Part shown: positions 7,056 to 7,497 of the stretch, one piece after another
Numbering within the stretch: position 1 is the stretch's first letter
How the letters are laid out: each line of letters opens with the position of its first letter
Origin: an uncultured Clostridia bacterium
Lineage (GTDB): Bacteria > Bacillota > Clostridia > Oscillospirales > Ruminococcaceae
NCBI GenBank assembly: GCA_947177545.1
Contig: CAMWVF010000044.1
Span: 1 to 7,497, forward strand
Length of the DNA: 7,497 nt
Direction: 5' to 3'
Notes under the pieces: generated by a model
What the model was told of the DNA's origin: nothing
The model's database searches: none
The model's input: only the letters and a program-made list of their open reading frames with translations
Made by a program: the position numbers and the translations under genes

Positions 7056-7086
7056 AATCATATAAAACAGTAAAAGGAGAATATTT

Positions 7087-7461
7087 ATGCCGTTTCCTGA
7101 AATTTTAAAGGAGCTGCGAGAGAAAAAGGGAATTACTCAACAACAGCTTGCAAGTACACTACATTTGTCTAAAAATGCCATTTCGCATTATGAAAAAGGA
7201 GTTAATATGCCAAATCTTGACACTGTTCAAAAGATTGCTGATGTTTTCGACGTTTCTGTTGATTATCTTTTAGGTAGAACTACAATACGCTTCAGCTTCT
7301 CTACATTAAAAAGCACTTTTAATAAAGGAACTACAATAGACGATTTCTTGCAGCAAATACTTTCTCTTGACATTCAGCATAGAACAGATGTTATGAAATT
7401 TCTCGAATATATTAGATTTCATAATTTTGTAAATCAAAACCGCAAGCAAAATCGGAAATAA
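7087..7461 (+). CDS. XRE-family (Cro/CI type) helix-turn-helix regulator
   Basis: This 124-residue protein has a typical HTH_3 domain at about 5-61: TQQQLASTLHLSKNAISHYE covers the two DNA-contacting helices, followed by the usual PNLDTVQKIADVFDVSVDYLLG segment. Residues 64-124 form a probably helical tail (DDFLQQILSLDIQHRTDVMKF) that I do not recognise; it may serve dimerisation. The start is ATG 7087 after AAAAGGAGA. It is divergent from agrA, and a perfect 11-bp inverted repeat lies between the two genes, so autoregulation and control of agrAC are plausible but inferred. No phage or restriction-modification gene is visible beside it in the window. Confidence 0.9.
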   Translation: MPFPEILKELREKKGITQQQLASTLHLSKNAISHYEKGVNMPNLDTVQKIADVFDVSVDYLLGRTTIRFSFSTLKSTFNKGTTIDDFLQQILSLDIQHRTDVMKFLEYIRFHNFVNQNRKQNRK

Positions 7462-7497
7462 GTTACATTTTTATACTATTTTATTACATTATACTAC

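Noticed and set aside
6914..7108. Plus-strand 64-codon open frame across the agrA-XRE intergenic region
   Set aside because: It overlaps agrA in antisense and the XRE start in another frame and covers the promoters; its composition looks non-coding.
7462..7497. AT-rich tail after the XRE gene
   Set aside because: Too short to judge; no hairpin, promoter pair or gene start is evident.

Overview
The window looks like a low-GC Gram-positive anaerobe of the class Clostridia (gut- or rumen-type Lachnospiraceae/Ruminococcus-like). Reasons: strong AGGAGG-type ribosome sites, TTGACA/TATAAT promoters, a complete agr-type peptide quorum-sensing locus, and a very large secreted protein built from C-type lectin, von Willebrand A and Ig-like modules. 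The organism assignment is inference.

Layout. Almost everything is on the minus strand, so transcription runs from right to left. At the right edge a small XRE-family regulator (7087-7461, plus strand) is divergent from agrA. The shared 141-base intergenic region holds an agrA promoter and a perfect 11-bp inverted repeat. Then follow agrA (LytTR response regulator, 6217-6945), agrC (sensor kinase, 4905-6206), a short agrD gene (autoinducer precursor, 43 aa, 4649-4780), agrB (processing protease, 3920-4516), and 36 bases further on a surface protein gene that runs off the left edge after 1294 codons (2-3883). The gene order in transcription is A-C-D-B followed by the surface protein.

How it works together. 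AgrD is the propeptide, AgrB cuts and cyclises it, AgrC senses the released peptide and AgrA activates transcription. agrD and agrB each have their own promoter. Both promoters carry, at exactly the same distance from the -35 box, a pair of direct repeats 20 bp apart resembling AgrA/LytTR boxes. A rho-independent terminator separates agrD from agrB. The simplest reading is three units: agrAC (no such boxes), a short agrD RNA of about 210 nt, and an agrB-plus-surface-protein operon. If so, a large lectin/VWA adhesin is made in direct response to the quorum signal encoded beside it.

There is no gene-free stretch over 300 bases. The plus-strand open frames inside 1-3883 and inside agrC are shadows of the minus-strand genes. 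No tRNA, rRNA, CRISPR array or insertion sequence was seen.
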